Positions 8,450 to 15,866 of a stretch of DNA of 35,804 nt are shown here, piece after piece. The stretch spans positions 1-35,804 of the forward strand of contig PNAJ01000044.1 in the NCBI GenBank assembly GCA_003170295.1, in the 5' to 3' direction. The notes under the pieces were generated by a model. That model was not told the origin of the DNA. It did no database searches and saw only the letters and a list, made by a program, of their open reading frames with translations. A program made the translations under genes and the position numbers. Every line of letters begins with the position of its first letter. The first letter of the stretch is position 1. The stretch is from Bryobacterales bacterium. Lineage in GTDB: Bacteria; Acidobacteriota; Terriglobia; Bryobacterales; Bryobacteraceae.

Positions 8450-8653
8450 TTAATCCGGAAACTGGCGATTCCCTGCGAGAAGCCTGAGGATCAGCAAATC
8501 CGAGGGTTGGAACTGTGTCACCGGCACGTTCGTCAAGTCATCGTCGTGCTCCACCACGTGGCTGCGAATCATCGTCCGGAACTGTTCAATCGAAATCCCC
8601 AGTTCTTCGGCGGCTTCCGTCTCCGAGTAGTGGGATTTCCCCGTTCTCGTCAT
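8450..8653 (-). CDS. Small MerR-like helix-turn-helix protein
   Basis: A 67-residue protein with a probable DNA-binding helix-turn-helix at about 9-30 (YSETEAAEELGISIEQFRTM), a pattern seen in MerR/excisionase-type proteins, followed by a short acidic linker and a C-terminal helix (SDLLILRLLAG). An in-frame TTG lies two codons upstream, but ATG at 8653 is preferred. Similar short proteins are common in Acidobacteriota and have no assigned role. It shares a 150-bp divergent region with the PLP enzyme gene and could regulate either it or the dehydrogenase downstream; this is inference from position only. Confidence 0.7.
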   Translation of the reverse strand: MTRTGKSHYSETEAAEELGISIEQFRTMIRSHVVEHDDDLTNVPVTQFQPSDLLILRLLAGNRQFPD

Positions 8654-8805
8654 TTGCAAAATACAAATCCTCGTTTCTCTACTATTCAGATTGTACGGGC
8701 GCGCCCTAAGACACCCAATCGGGGAGAGTCCCTAATTACGCCACCGTATCGCCTAAGGTACCTATGTACTAAGACGCGCCGGACGAAGGGCTATCCTACT
8801 GTTAT

Positions 8806-10026
8806 ATGCTGCGTCCGCATACCGAAGTCCTCACTCGCGGTTTCGACCCGACCCTCTCTGTAGGCTCCGCCCGTCCCGCGGTGTTCCGCAGTTCGACGTA
8901 TGTCTTCTCCAGTCCCGAAGCCGCCGAGCGCGCCTTCGATCTGATGGCCGGCCGCGGCACCGCCGAGGATGATGAGCAGATCGACCTGGTCTACTCGCGC
9001 TTCAATCATCCCAACGCCGAAATCCTCGAGGATCAGATCCTGCCGCTGGAAACCGGAGCCGAGGCCGCCCTCGCGTTCAACTCCGGCATGGCCGCGATCA
9101 TGACCGCTCTATTCACGTTCCTCAAGCCCGGCGACTCGATTGTCTATACCGTCCCGATCTACGGCGGCACGCAAAAACTGATTGAAAATTTTCTATCCAC
9201 CTGGGGCGTAACGGGTGTCGCCGTCGAAGCCGGCCAGACCGCTCGCATAGATTCCGCCATTCGTGAAACCAAAAATCTCCGCGTGGTGCTGATCGAAACC
9301 CCCGCCAATCCCACCGGCCTGATGACGGATATCCGGCGCGCCGCCGATTCCGCCGCGACACTTGCGAACAAGCCTTTAGTAATGGTCGATAACACCATGC
9401 TGGGTCCCGCGTTCCAGCATCCCTTCGAATTGGGCGCGGACCTGATACTCTACTCCGCCACGAAATATCTCTCGGGCTTCAGCGACCTCATCGGAGGCGT
9501 TATCTTGTCAAAAAACCGCGATTTAGTGACCAAAATGCACGCGAAACGCAGTTTATTTGGCAATATTTTGCAGCCCGACGAGTGCTGGATGCTCAACAGC
9601 CGCCTGCCCACCGTCGGCCTCCGCATGAATCGCGCCAGCAAAAACGCCCAGCGAATCGCGGAGCGTCTCGCCCCTCATCCGAAAATTAAGAAGGTGCTTT
9701 ATCCCGCGTTATTCGACGATCCCGAGCAGTTACGCATCTACAAAGCCCAGTGCGATTTTCCCGGCGCGATGTTTTCACTCGACCTGCGCGGAGGCAAACC
9801 CGCCGCGTTCGAATTTCTCCGTCATTTGAAAATCGCCCGCAACGCGGTCTCGCTCGGCGGAGTCGAGACGTTGGTGTGCCATCCCAAAACCACCACGCAT
9901 TCCGGATTCACCGACGAACAGTTCGCGCAAGCCGGCGTGACCGACGGCTTGGTCCGAGTGTCAATCGGAATCGAAGACTGGCGGGATTTGCTCGCCGATT
10001 TTGAGCAGGCGCTTGAGGCTGTTTAA
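8806..10026 (+). CDS. PLP-dependent Cys/Met metabolism enzyme (methionine gamma-lyase/cystathionine gamma-synthase family)
   Basis: A 406-residue cytoplasmic fold-type I PLP enzyme. The phosphate-binding YSRFNHPN is at 63-70, FNSGMAA at 91-97, the cofactor Asp in VMVDNTM (D195), and the Schiff-base lysine in YSATKYLSG (K220). The closing part has the family's SLGGVETLVCHP signature, which binds the substrate carboxylate. It catalyses gamma- or beta-replacement/elimination on sulfur amino acids; the sequence cannot separate methionine gamma-lyase from cystathionine gamma-synthase or O-acetylhomoserine sulfhydrylase. A length of 406 and an insertion near 48-58 (AGRGTAEDDEQ) set it slightly apart from E. 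coli MetB. It is monocistronic, convergent with the lactonase genes across a repeat element. Confidence 0.88.
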   Translation: MLRPHTEVLTRGFDPTLSVGSARPAVFRSSTYVFSSPEAAERAFDLMAGRGTAEDDEQIDLVYSRFNHPNAEILEDQILPLETGAEAALAFNSGMAAIMTALFTFLKPGDSIVYTVPIYGGTQKLIENFLSTWGVTGVAVEAGQTARIDSAIRETKNLRVVLIETPANPTGLMTDIRRAADSAATLANKPLVMVDNTMLGPAFQHPFELGADLILYSATKYLSGFSDLIGGVILSKNRDLVTKMHAKRSLFGNILQPDECWMLNSRLPTVGLRMNRASKNAQRIAERLAPHPKIKKVLYPALFDDPEQLRIYKAQCDFPGAMFSLDLRGGKPAAFEFLRHLKIARNAVSLGGVETLVCHPKTTTHSGFTDEQFAQAGVTDGLVRVSIGIEDWRDLLADFEQALEAV

Positions 10027-10047
10027 GTCCTATATTGAGGTACGGTA

Positions 10048-10194
10048 AACTGAAGTTCATTGAAGTGGAGCGGTCCCCCTGGACCGCGGCCGACGCCCTC
10101 GTCGGCCTCTTGGAGTGTATGGCTGAACCGGACCGGGGGTCCGGCGCGGGCGAGGGCGCCCGCCCCACCAAAGCCTATATCACGAACTTCAGTT
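10048..10194. repeat. 11-bp inverted repeat flanking a MITE-like element
   Basis: AACTGAAGTTC (10048-10058) and GAACTTCAGTT (10184-10194) are exact inverted copies lying about 7 bases outside the left end and 16 bases outside the right end of the 10065-10168 element. They may be the stem of an older terminator between the convergent genes, split by insertion of the element. Confidence 0.5.
10065..10168 (-). repeat. MITE-like palindromic repeat, family A copy 1
   Basis: A 104-bp element with inverted ends (GTGGAGCGG... and ...CGCCCCAC) and an internal hairpin GGCCGACG-CCCT-CGTCGGCC. It matches, in opposite orientation, the element at 20408-20492. A 27-base core (10084-10110) is identical between the two, and the outer arms match with a few changes. 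This copy carries about 18 extra bases near its right end. It lies between convergent genes, where its hairpins may serve as terminators. Confidence 0.8.
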
Positions 10195-10200
10195 AGGTGG

Positions 10201-10220
10201 GGCAGGCGGTTCCGCCAGCC
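10201..10220 (-). terminator. Hairpin at the lactonase stop codon (GGCAGGCG repeat copy 2)
   Basis: GGCAGGCG/CGCCAGCC with a GTTC loop and one mismatch, preceded by GGTGG. The stem overlaps the last base of the lactonase stop codon (10220-10222). It is the same repeat unit as at 2598-2617. There is no clear T-run, so termination is possible but not certain. Confidence 0.5.
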
Positions 10221-11296
10221 TACTTCGCAAACTTGATACAAGTCGGCCTCACGACCCCCGTGACCACCCCCGCCGCCGTCAACTTCCCCGTCGACGCATC
10301 GATACTAAAAATCCCAATATTATCCGACTCCTGATTCCCCGCCAGCAGCCAGTGCCCGCTGGGATCGATCTCAAACTGCCGAGGCGTTTTTCCGCCCGAC
10401 GGGATATGCTGCGCGAGCGTCAGCGTGCCCCTCTTCGGATCGTTCACTGAAAACACCGCGATGCTATCGTGCCCTCGATTCGAGGCATAGACAAATTTTC
10501 CCGACGGATGAATCTCGATCTCCGCGCCCGTATTCTCGCCCTTGAAATCGTCGGGAAGCGTGCTCAGCGTCTGGACCATCGTGAATCTCTTTAGCTCCGC
10601 CTCGTAAAAAAACTCCATCAGGTTCGAGCTCAGCTCATTAATCACGTAAAAGAATTTCCCCCCAGGATGCATCGCCCCATGCCGCGGACCCGACCCTGGA
10701 GGAATCGTCATGAACGCCGGATTCCCCACCGTCAGCTTGCCCTTCGCGAAATTGTAAATCGCAACTTCGTCGATGCCCAGATCTGCAACCAGCGCCAGTT
10801 TGCTCGCCGGAATAAACCCCACCCAGTGCGGATGCGCCATGGTTTGCCGGTCGCGATTTGGACCCGACCCCTTGTTCTGAATGAACGCGGTCGCCTCGCC
10901 CAGCCTCCCGTCCCCACCGATCGGAAGAACAGTAATGCTGCCGCCCGAGTAGTTCGCCGTCACCGCCGAATGCCCCGATTTATCGATCGCGATATAACAA
11001 GGACCCGCCGACTTCACACTCACCGTATTCAACGGCGTCAGCTTGCCGCTCCCATGGTCGATGGTAAACGCGCTCACGCTCCCCTCGTTGATCTCGTTCA
11101 CCGCGTATAGATGACCTTCGTGAATCGTCAGATAGCTTGGCGCTGCGGTATCGCTCACCAGCGCCGGCGCGGAAAGCTTGCCCGACTTCGCATCGAAGTC
11201 CGCGAGATAAATCCCTTTTCCGGACGTGCCGATATAGACATGCTCCGCACTCAGGCTCGCAGCCGCAATCAGCAATGCTAGAAACGCTCTTACCAT
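10220..11296 (-). CDS. Exported lactonase-family beta-propeller protein (YbhE/6-phosphogluconolactonase type)
   Basis: 358 residues with an N-terminal signal peptide (MVRAFLALLIAAASLSA), so it acts in the periplasm or outside. The rest is a seven-bladed beta-propeller of the lactonase family, with blade repeats such as HVYIGT, HLYAVNE, HSAVTANYSGGS, RHGAMHPGGKFFYVINE, HPSGKFVYASNRGHDSI and DPSGHWLLAGNQ. The family opens 6-phosphogluconolactone or other lactones. An exported copy is unlikely to serve the pentose phosphate pathway and more likely handles free sugar lactones. Its start overlaps the end of the upstream SMP-30 gene by 7 bp, showing cotranscription and perhaps coupled translation. 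Such exported copies are numerous in Solibacter-like genomes (family knowledge). Confidence 0.85.
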   Translation of the reverse strand: MVRAFLALLIAAASLSAEHVYIGTSGKGIYLADFDAKSGKLSAPALVSDTAAPSYLTIHEGHLYAVNEINEGSVSAFTIDHGSGKLTPLNTVSVKSAGPCYIAIDKSGHSAVTANYSGGSITVLPIGGDGRLGEATAFIQNKGSGPNRDRQTMAHPHWVGFIPASKLALVADLGIDEVAIYNFAKGKLTVGNPAFMTIPPGSGPRHGAMHPGGKFFYVINELSSNLMEFFYEAELKRFTMVQTLSTLPDDFKGENTGAEIEIHPSGKFVYASNRGHDSIAVFSVNDPKRGTLTLAQHIPSGGKTPRQFEIDPSGHWLLAGNQESDNIGIFSIDASTGKLTAAGVVTGVVRPTCIKFAK

Positions 11297-12288
11297 CCGT
11301 TCCCCTTTGTCTTCGTTCGAATCCGGCAGAGATAGCTGTCGGCGGCGATATAGAGCGTCGACCCGTCTTCACCCCAATTGCAATTCGCCGTCCTCTGCCC
11401 CGTATCGATGCGCCCCAGCCGCTTGCCGTCCGCCGCGTATACATGAATGCCGCCCGGCCCCGCCGCGAAAAGATTCCCGCCGCGATCCACCTTCATCCCA
11501 TCGGGCAGACCCGGATGATCCTTTACCATCGCGGTCACGTCCGCGAACACCCGACCATTCCCGAGAGTACCGTCCGCATTCACCGGAAACGCCATCCACA
11601 CCGCGTGGGCCGGATCCGAGTTCGCCACATACAACGTCCTCTCATCGGGGGAAAACGCGAGCCCATTCGGCCGCGTCATCTCTTTCGTCAGCAGCGTCAT
11701 GACACCATTCTTCGCCAGCCGGAACACCCCGCAAAAATCCATCTCGCGCAGCGGAGAATCCTGACTCGGCAGCCCATACGGCGGATCGGTAAAATACAAA
11801 TCGCCATTCGATTTGTACACCAGATCGTTCGGACTATTCAGCCGCTTGCCCTGATAATTATCGACTAGCGTGCGCTTCCCTCCGCCCTTCGTCAGCACCG
11901 AAATGCGCCGGTCGCCATGCTCGCACGAGATCAGCCGCCCCTCGGAATCGAGAATAAGAGCGTTGCTCCCCGGCTCACGGCTATAGGGCCCGGTTCCCGT
12001 ATATCCCGACGGCTTCAGAAACAAACTTAAGCCCTCCGCTTCACTCCACTTCATCACGGAGTTATTCGGAATATCGGAAAACAGCAGGTATTTGCCGTCC
12101 TTCACCCACACCGGCCCCTCAGACCAAGCCATCCCCGACGCGAGCACCTGGACCTGCGCATCGGCCGCGAGCAGTTGATCGAGCAATGGATTCTCCCGCA
12201 GGACCCGCCCCATCGTGGGCCGAGCAGGAGGCGGCATTTGCGCCATGGCAATCGCCGCGAGGGAGAGCAACAGTAGGATCTTCACCAT
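11290..12288 (-). CDS. Exported SMP-30/gluconolactonase-family protein
   Basis: 332 residues with a signal peptide (MVKILLLLSLAAIAMAQ). The six-bladed SMP-30 propeller shows the expected metal and active-site residues: E57 in SEGPVW, N151/N154 in NSPNDLV, N208 in RPNGLAFSPD and D263 in LPDGMKVD. The family hydrolyses aldonolactones such as glucono-1,5-lactone using a divalent metal. It is the first gene of a two-gene operon with the second lactonase, which overlaps it by 7 bp. It is divergent from the beta-ureidopropionase gene, with only 53 bp between the two starts, so the two promoters must be packed together or overlap. Confidence 0.88.
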   Translation of the reverse strand: MVKILLLLSLAAIAMAQMPPPARPTMGRVLRENPLLDQLLAADAQVQVLASGMAWSEGPVWVKDGKYLLFSDIPNNSVMKWSEAEGLSLFLKPSGYTGTGPYSREPGSNALILDSEGRLISCEHGDRRISVLTKGGGKRTLVDNYQGKRLNSPNDLVYKSNGDLYFTDPPYGLPSQDSPLREMDFCGVFRLAKNGVMTLLTKEMTRPNGLAFSPDERTLYVANSDPAHAVWMAFPVNADGTLGNGRVFADVTAMVKDHPGLPDGMKVDRGGNLFAAGPGGIHVYAADGKRLGRIDTGQRTANCNWGEDGSTLYIAADSYLCRIRTKTKGNGW

Positions 12289-12326
12289 CGGTCAGTTGTA
12301 TCATAATAAAACTCTCGCGTTCCACC

Positions 12327-12332
12327 AGGAGG
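12327..12332 (+). promoter_or_regulatory. Ribosome binding site fixing a TTG start for beta-ureidopropionase
   Basis: A perfect AGGAGG lies 9 bases before TTG at 12342. The reading frame stays open back to an ATG at 12186, but that would overlap the divergent gluconolactonase start by about 100 bp and add a meaningless extension. The Shine-Dalgarno match and the family's conserved N-terminus (PRIVRCSLIQ) decide for TTG. Confidence 0.85.
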
Positions 12333-12341
12333 ATTTCTCGA

Positions 12342-13211
12342 TTGCCCCGCATCGTCCGCTGTTCCTTAATTCAGGCGTGTAACGTCGCCTCGATCGACCA
12401 ACCCCTCGCCGAAGTAAAGCGAGCCATGATGGAAAAGCACGAGGCCTATATCGCCCAGGCCGCCGCCGCTGGATCGCAAATCACCTGCCTCCAGGAAATC
12501 TTCTACGGCCCCTATTTCTGCGCCGAGCAACAAACCCGCTGGTACGATTTCACCGAGCCTATCCCCGACGGTCCAACAGTGAAACGCATGCAGGAGCTCG
12601 CCCGTCAGCATCACATGGCGATCATCGTGCCGATTTACGAAATCGAAAGCGAAGGTGTTTTTTATAATACTGCCGCCGTCATCGATAAAACCGGCAAGTA
12701 TCTCGGCAAATATCGCAAGACGCACATCCCTCACGTCGCTCCCGGATTCTGGGAAAAATTCTATTTCCGTCCCGGCAATCTCGGCTATCCCACCTTCGAC
12801 CTGGGCTTCGTCCGCATCGGCGTCTATATCTGTTACGATCGCCATTTTCCCGAAGGCGCGCGCGCCCTGGGCCTGAACGGCGCGGAGATCGTCTTCAATC
12901 CGTCGGCCACCGTCGCCGGCCTGAGCGAGCATCTCTGGAAGATCGAACAGCCCGCGCACGCCGTCGCCAACGGATACTTCATCGCCGCGATTAACCGCGT
13001 CGGCATCGAAGCTCCGTGGAACATCGGACAGTTCTACGGCACCAGCTATTTCTGCAATCCCCGAGGCCAGATCGTCGCCGAAGCCTCGCGCGAAACCGAC
13101 GAAGTGCTGACCGCTGACCTCGACCTCGACCAAATTAAGGAGGTCCGCCAAACCTGGCAATTCTTCCGCGACCGCCGTCCCGATACGTACGCCGATTTGG
13201 TGAAGCCGTGA
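12342..13211 (+). CDS. Beta-ureidopropionase (N-carbamoyl-beta-alanine amidohydrolase), nitrilase superfamily
   Basis: 289 residues from the TTG start. It is a carbon-nitrogen hydrolase with the catalytic triad E52 (LQEIFYGPYF), K126 (YRKTHIPH) and C164 (YICYDRHFPE). The residues around the triad fit the beta-ureidopropionase/N-carbamoylputrescine amidase branch. It would cut N-carbamoyl-beta-alanine to beta-alanine, CO2 and ammonia, third step of reductive pyrimidine breakdown. The neighbours settle the choice: preT begins inside its stop codon (GTGA overlap), and preA and dihydropyrimidinase follow. It heads the pyrimidine operon and has a strong ribosome binding site. Confidence 0.9.
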   Translation: MPRIVRCSLIQACNVASIDQPLAEVKRAMMEKHEAYIAQAAAAGSQITCLQEIFYGPYFCAEQQTRWYDFTEPIPDGPTVKRMQELARQHHMAIIVPIYEIESEGVFYNTAAVIDKTGKYLGKYRKTHIPHVAPGFWEKFYFRPGNLGYPTFDLGFVRIGVYICYDRHFPEGARALGLNGAEIVFNPSATVAGLSEHLWKIEQPAHAVANGYFIAAINRVGIEAPWNIGQFYGTSYFCNPRGQIVAEASRETDEVLTADLDLDQIKEVRQTWQFFRDRRPDTYADLVKP

Positions 13212-14407
13212 ACGTCACTATAAATACAGACGAGCTATTCCCCGACCTGCATCCCGCCCTCGCTCCGCAGGCCGCCGTAGTCGAGGCCTCGCGCTGCCTC
13301 TTTTGCTACGACGCTCCCTGTACCCAAGCCTGCCCTACGCATATCGACGTCCCGAAATTCATCAAGAAAATCGCGAGCGGCAATCTGCGCGGCTCCGCCA
13401 ACACCATTCTCGATGCAAACATTTTGGGCCTGAGTTGTTCCCGCGTCTGCCCCGTCGATGTCCTCTGTGAAGGCAGCTGCGTGATGCATCGCTACAACAA
13501 GCAGCCCATCGAGATCGGACTCCTGCAACGCCACGCCATGGACTGGTTTTATTCTCACGAGCCCGCCATCGCGACCGCTCCCGACAACGGCAAGCATGTA
13601 GCCTGCATCGGCGGCGGACCAGCGTCGCTAGCCTGCGCCGCCGAGCTCCGCCGCCACGGTTTCGCGGTCACGGTTTTCGATCGCAACCCGCTCGCCGGAG
13701 GCCTCAACACTTACGGCATTGCGCAATATAAACTGCGCCCGCCCGATAGCCTCAAAGAAGTCGAGCTACTCCGCAACATGGGCGTCGAGTTCCGCTTCGG
13801 TGTCGAGGTGACGGACCAGACCGAAGGCGAGTTCGATGCATTTTTTCTCGGCGTCGGCCTGGGACCCATGCACCGCTTAAACGTCCCTGGCGACGATCTG
13901 CCAGGCGTAGTCGACGCGCTGACATTCATCGCGGATTATAAAACCGGCACTCCGAAAGTAGGCCGCCGCGTAGTCGTCATCGGCGCTGGCAATACCGCAA
14001 TAGACTCCGCCATCGCTGCCCGCAAGCTCGGAGCCGAACAAGTCCACATCGTCTACCGCCGAGGCGAATCGGACATGTCCGCCTTCGCAAGCGAGTACGA
14101 ACACGCCAAACTCGAAGGTGTTGAATTTCATTGGCAGACAAGCGTCACCCGCATCACGCCCGACGCAGTCATCTGTGGGACGTTCAAAATCCCGTGCGAC
14201 ATGGTAGTCCCCGCCATCGGCCAATCGCCTCTCACGAAACTCTTAGCCGTCTGCGGCGAAGTAAATCGCGAAACCGGCCAAACCAAGCACCCAAAATATT
14301 TCGCGGGCGGCGACTTCCTCAACGGCGGCCGCGAAGTAGTAGACGCCGTAGCCGACGGCAAACGCGCAGCATTAGGAATCAAAAAATGGCTGACCACCCA
14401 ATCATGA
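13208..14407 (+). CDS. preT: NAD-dependent dihydropyrimidine dehydrogenase subunit PreT
   Basis: 399 residues; the electron-input subunit that takes electrons from NAD(P)H through FAD and iron-sulfur clusters to PreA. The N-terminal domain carries the cysteines for two 4Fe-4S clusters: C30, C33, C38 and C42 (CLFCYDAPCTQAC), and C77, C81, C87 and C91. An FAD-binding motif GGGPAS follows at 135-140, and the second nucleotide motif VVVIGAGNTAIDSA binds NAD(P)H. The layout matches the GltD-like half of mammalian dihydropyrimidine dehydrogenase. The GTG start overlaps the stop of the beta-ureidopropionase gene by 4 bp, indicating translational coupling. preA follows after 67 bp that hold a palindromic repeat. 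Confidence 0.93.
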   Translation: MNVTINTDELFPDLHPALAPQAAVVEASRCLFCYDAPCTQACPTHIDVPKFIKKIASGNLRGSANTILDANILGLSCSRVCPVDVLCEGSCVMHRYNKQPIEIGLLQRHAMDWFYSHEPAIATAPDNGKHVACIGGGPASLACAAELRRHGFAVTVFDRNPLAGGLNTYGIAQYKLRPPDSLKEVELLRNMGVEFRFGVEVTDQTEGEFDAFFLGVGLGPMHRLNVPGDDLPGVVDALTFIADYKTGTPKVGRRVVVIGAGNTAIDSAIAARKLGAEQVHIVYRRGESDMSAFASEYEHAKLEGVEFHWQTSVTRITPDAVICGTFKIPCDMVVPAIGQSPLTKLLAVCGEVNRETGQTKHPKYFAGGDFLNGGREVVDAVADGKRAALGIKKWLTTQS

Positions 14408-14410
14408 CCG

Positions 14411-14456
14411 GGTGGCGCGAGCTTCAGCTTCGAGCGTCGGCTTCAGCCGGCGTCTT
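14411..14456 (+). repeat. 46-bp double-hairpin repeat, family C copy 1
   Basis: Begins GGTGGCGCGAGCTTCAGCTT and ends CGGCTTCAGCCGGCGTCTT. It matches the copy at 17262-17307 at 43 of 46 positions. Two hairpins form, around GAGC-TTCA-GCTT and GTCGGC-TTCA-GCCGGC. It sits just after the preT stop and ends 10 bases before the preA ribosome binding site (AAGGA at 14466-14470), so preA translation appears undisturbed. Confidence 0.85.
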
Positions 14457-14474
14457 CGAATTGACAAGGACCCC

Positions 14475-15764
14475 ATGGCTGATCTAACCACTCTCTTCGC
14501 CAACAAAATCCGCTGCCCTAATCCCTTCTGGCTAGCCTCCGGCCCCCCCGCCAACTGCGCCGACCAAGTCATCCGAGCCTTCGACGCCGGCTGGGGCGGA
14601 GCCGTCTGGAAAACCCTAGGCGTCCCCATCACCAACGTCTCCTCCCGCTACTCCTCGGTCGATCTCAACGGCCAGCGCATGATGGGACTGAATAACATCG
14701 AGCTAATCACAGACCGCACGCTAGAAGTCAATCTCCGCGAAATCGAGGAAGTAAAGAAGCGCTATCCCGACAACGCCGTGATCGCGTCACTGATGGTCGA
14801 TTCCACTCGCGAAGCCTGGCACGAAATCGTGGAGCGTTCCGAAGGCGCGGGCGCCGACGGACTTGAACTCAACTTCGGGTGTCCCCACGGCATGAGTGAA
14901 CGAGGCATGGGCAGCGCCGTCGGCCAGGTGCCACAATACTGCTCCATGATCACCGAATGGGTGAAGGAGGTCGCAAAAACTCCGGTGCTTGTTAAGCTAA
15001 CGCCGAACATCACCGATATTCGCCCGGTAGCGCACGCCGCGAAGCAAGGCGGAGCCGACGGACTCTCCGCCATCAACACCATCAACTCCATCACTGGGAT
15101 CGATCTCGATACCTTCGTTCCGCGCCCCAACGTCGACGGAAAATCCGCTCACGGAGGCTATTGCGGACCCGCTGTAAAACCCATCGCCCTGCACATGATC
15201 CAGCAGATAGCCGAGGTCGGCCTTCCCGTGTCCGGCATCGGCGGCGTCTCGAACTGGCGCGATGCGGCCGAGTTCATCCTGCTAGGCTGCCAAAGCATTC
15301 AACTCTGCACCGCCCCGATGCATTGGGGTTTCCGCATCGTCGAGGATATGATCGACGGCCTGAAAAACTGGATGGACGAAAAAGGTTTTCGCACCATCGA
15401 CGATTTTCGCGGCCTCAGCCTTCCCAACGTGAAGGAGTGGAAGAATCTCAACCTCAACTACAAAATCATCGCGAAAATCCATCCCGAGAAATGCATCGGC
15501 TGCGACCTCTGCTACATCGCATGCGAGGACGGTGCGCACCAATGCATTCATGTCGACCCGCTCCCGCCAAGATTAACCGTAACCCCCATCCCCAAGCTAG
15601 ACGGCCCAATTCCCGCCACCCCCATAAAAATCCCTCGCGTAGATGAAGAAGAATGCGTAGGCTGTAACCTCTGTGCGCTAGTCTGCCCGGTAGAAAACTG
15701 CATCACTATGGAGCGCGTAGACCACGGCATCCCCTCCGAATCCTGGGAGCAGCGCAGTGCCTGA
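14475..15764 (+). CDS. preA: NAD-dependent dihydropyrimidine dehydrogenase subunit PreA
   Basis: 429 residues; the catalytic subunit that reduces uracil or thymine to the 5,6-dihydro form. Start chosen at 14475 (MADLTTLFANKIRCPNPF) behind AAGGA; the open frame extends 21 codons upstream into the repeat. An FMN-binding TIM barrel (about 1-330) shows LASGPPANC, ELNFGCPHGMSERGMG, KLTPNITD and SGIGGVSNWRDA. The C-terminal ferredoxin domain has two 4Fe-4S motifs: C340, C343, C346, C350 and C394, C397, C400, C404. As recalled, mammalian dihydropyrimidine dehydrogenase has its catalytic Cys in a GMGLACGQ loop; the same place here reads GMGSAVGQ. Bacterial PreA proteins commonly look like this, so activity is not in doubt on that ground alone. 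Confidence 0.93.
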   Translation: MADLTTLFANKIRCPNPFWLASGPPANCADQVIRAFDAGWGGAVWKTLGVPITNVSSRYSSVDLNGQRMMGLNNIELITDRTLEVNLREIEEVKKRYPDNAVIASLMVDSTREAWHEIVERSEGAGADGLELNFGCPHGMSERGMGSAVGQVPQYCSMITEWVKEVAKTPVLVKLTPNITDIRPVAHAAKQGGADGLSAINTINSITGIDLDTFVPRPNVDGKSAHGGYCGPAVKPIALHMIQQIAEVGLPVSGIGGVSNWRDAAEFILLGCQSIQLCTAPMHWGFRIVEDMIDGLKNWMDEKGFRTIDDFRGLSLPNVKEWKNLNLNYKIIAKIHPEKCIGCDLCYIACEDGAHQCIHVDPLPPRLTVTPIPKLDGPIPATPIKIPRVDEEECVGCNLCALVCPVENCITMERVDHGIPSESWEQRSA

Positions 15765-15822
15765 CCCAATCACCACCCACCAGTGTGGGGCGGCGCCATG
15801 CGCTGCCGTCCGCCATGCTCTA

Positions 15823-15849
15823 CCGAGCCGCGACCACAGAGAGCGGTGC
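15823..15849 (+). repeat. GAGCCGCGACCAC interspersed motif (family D copy 1)
   Basis: CCGAGCCGCGACCACAGAGAG then CGGTGC lies between preA and the dihydropyrimidinase gene. The inverted form occurs at 20361-20386, and a shorter relative at about 3011-3026. The 102-bp gap also has a GTGGGGCGGCGCC start (15785-15797), as in other repeats of the window. AGGAG at 15858-15862 then serves the next gene. Confidence 0.6.
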
Positions 15850-15866
15850 GTAACTTCAGGAGCTAA

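Noticed and set aside
12186..12341. Upstream in-frame extension of beta-ureidopropionase to ATG 12186
   Set aside because: It would overlap the divergent gluconolactonase start and add unrelated sequence; AGGAGG before TTG 12342 gives the better start.
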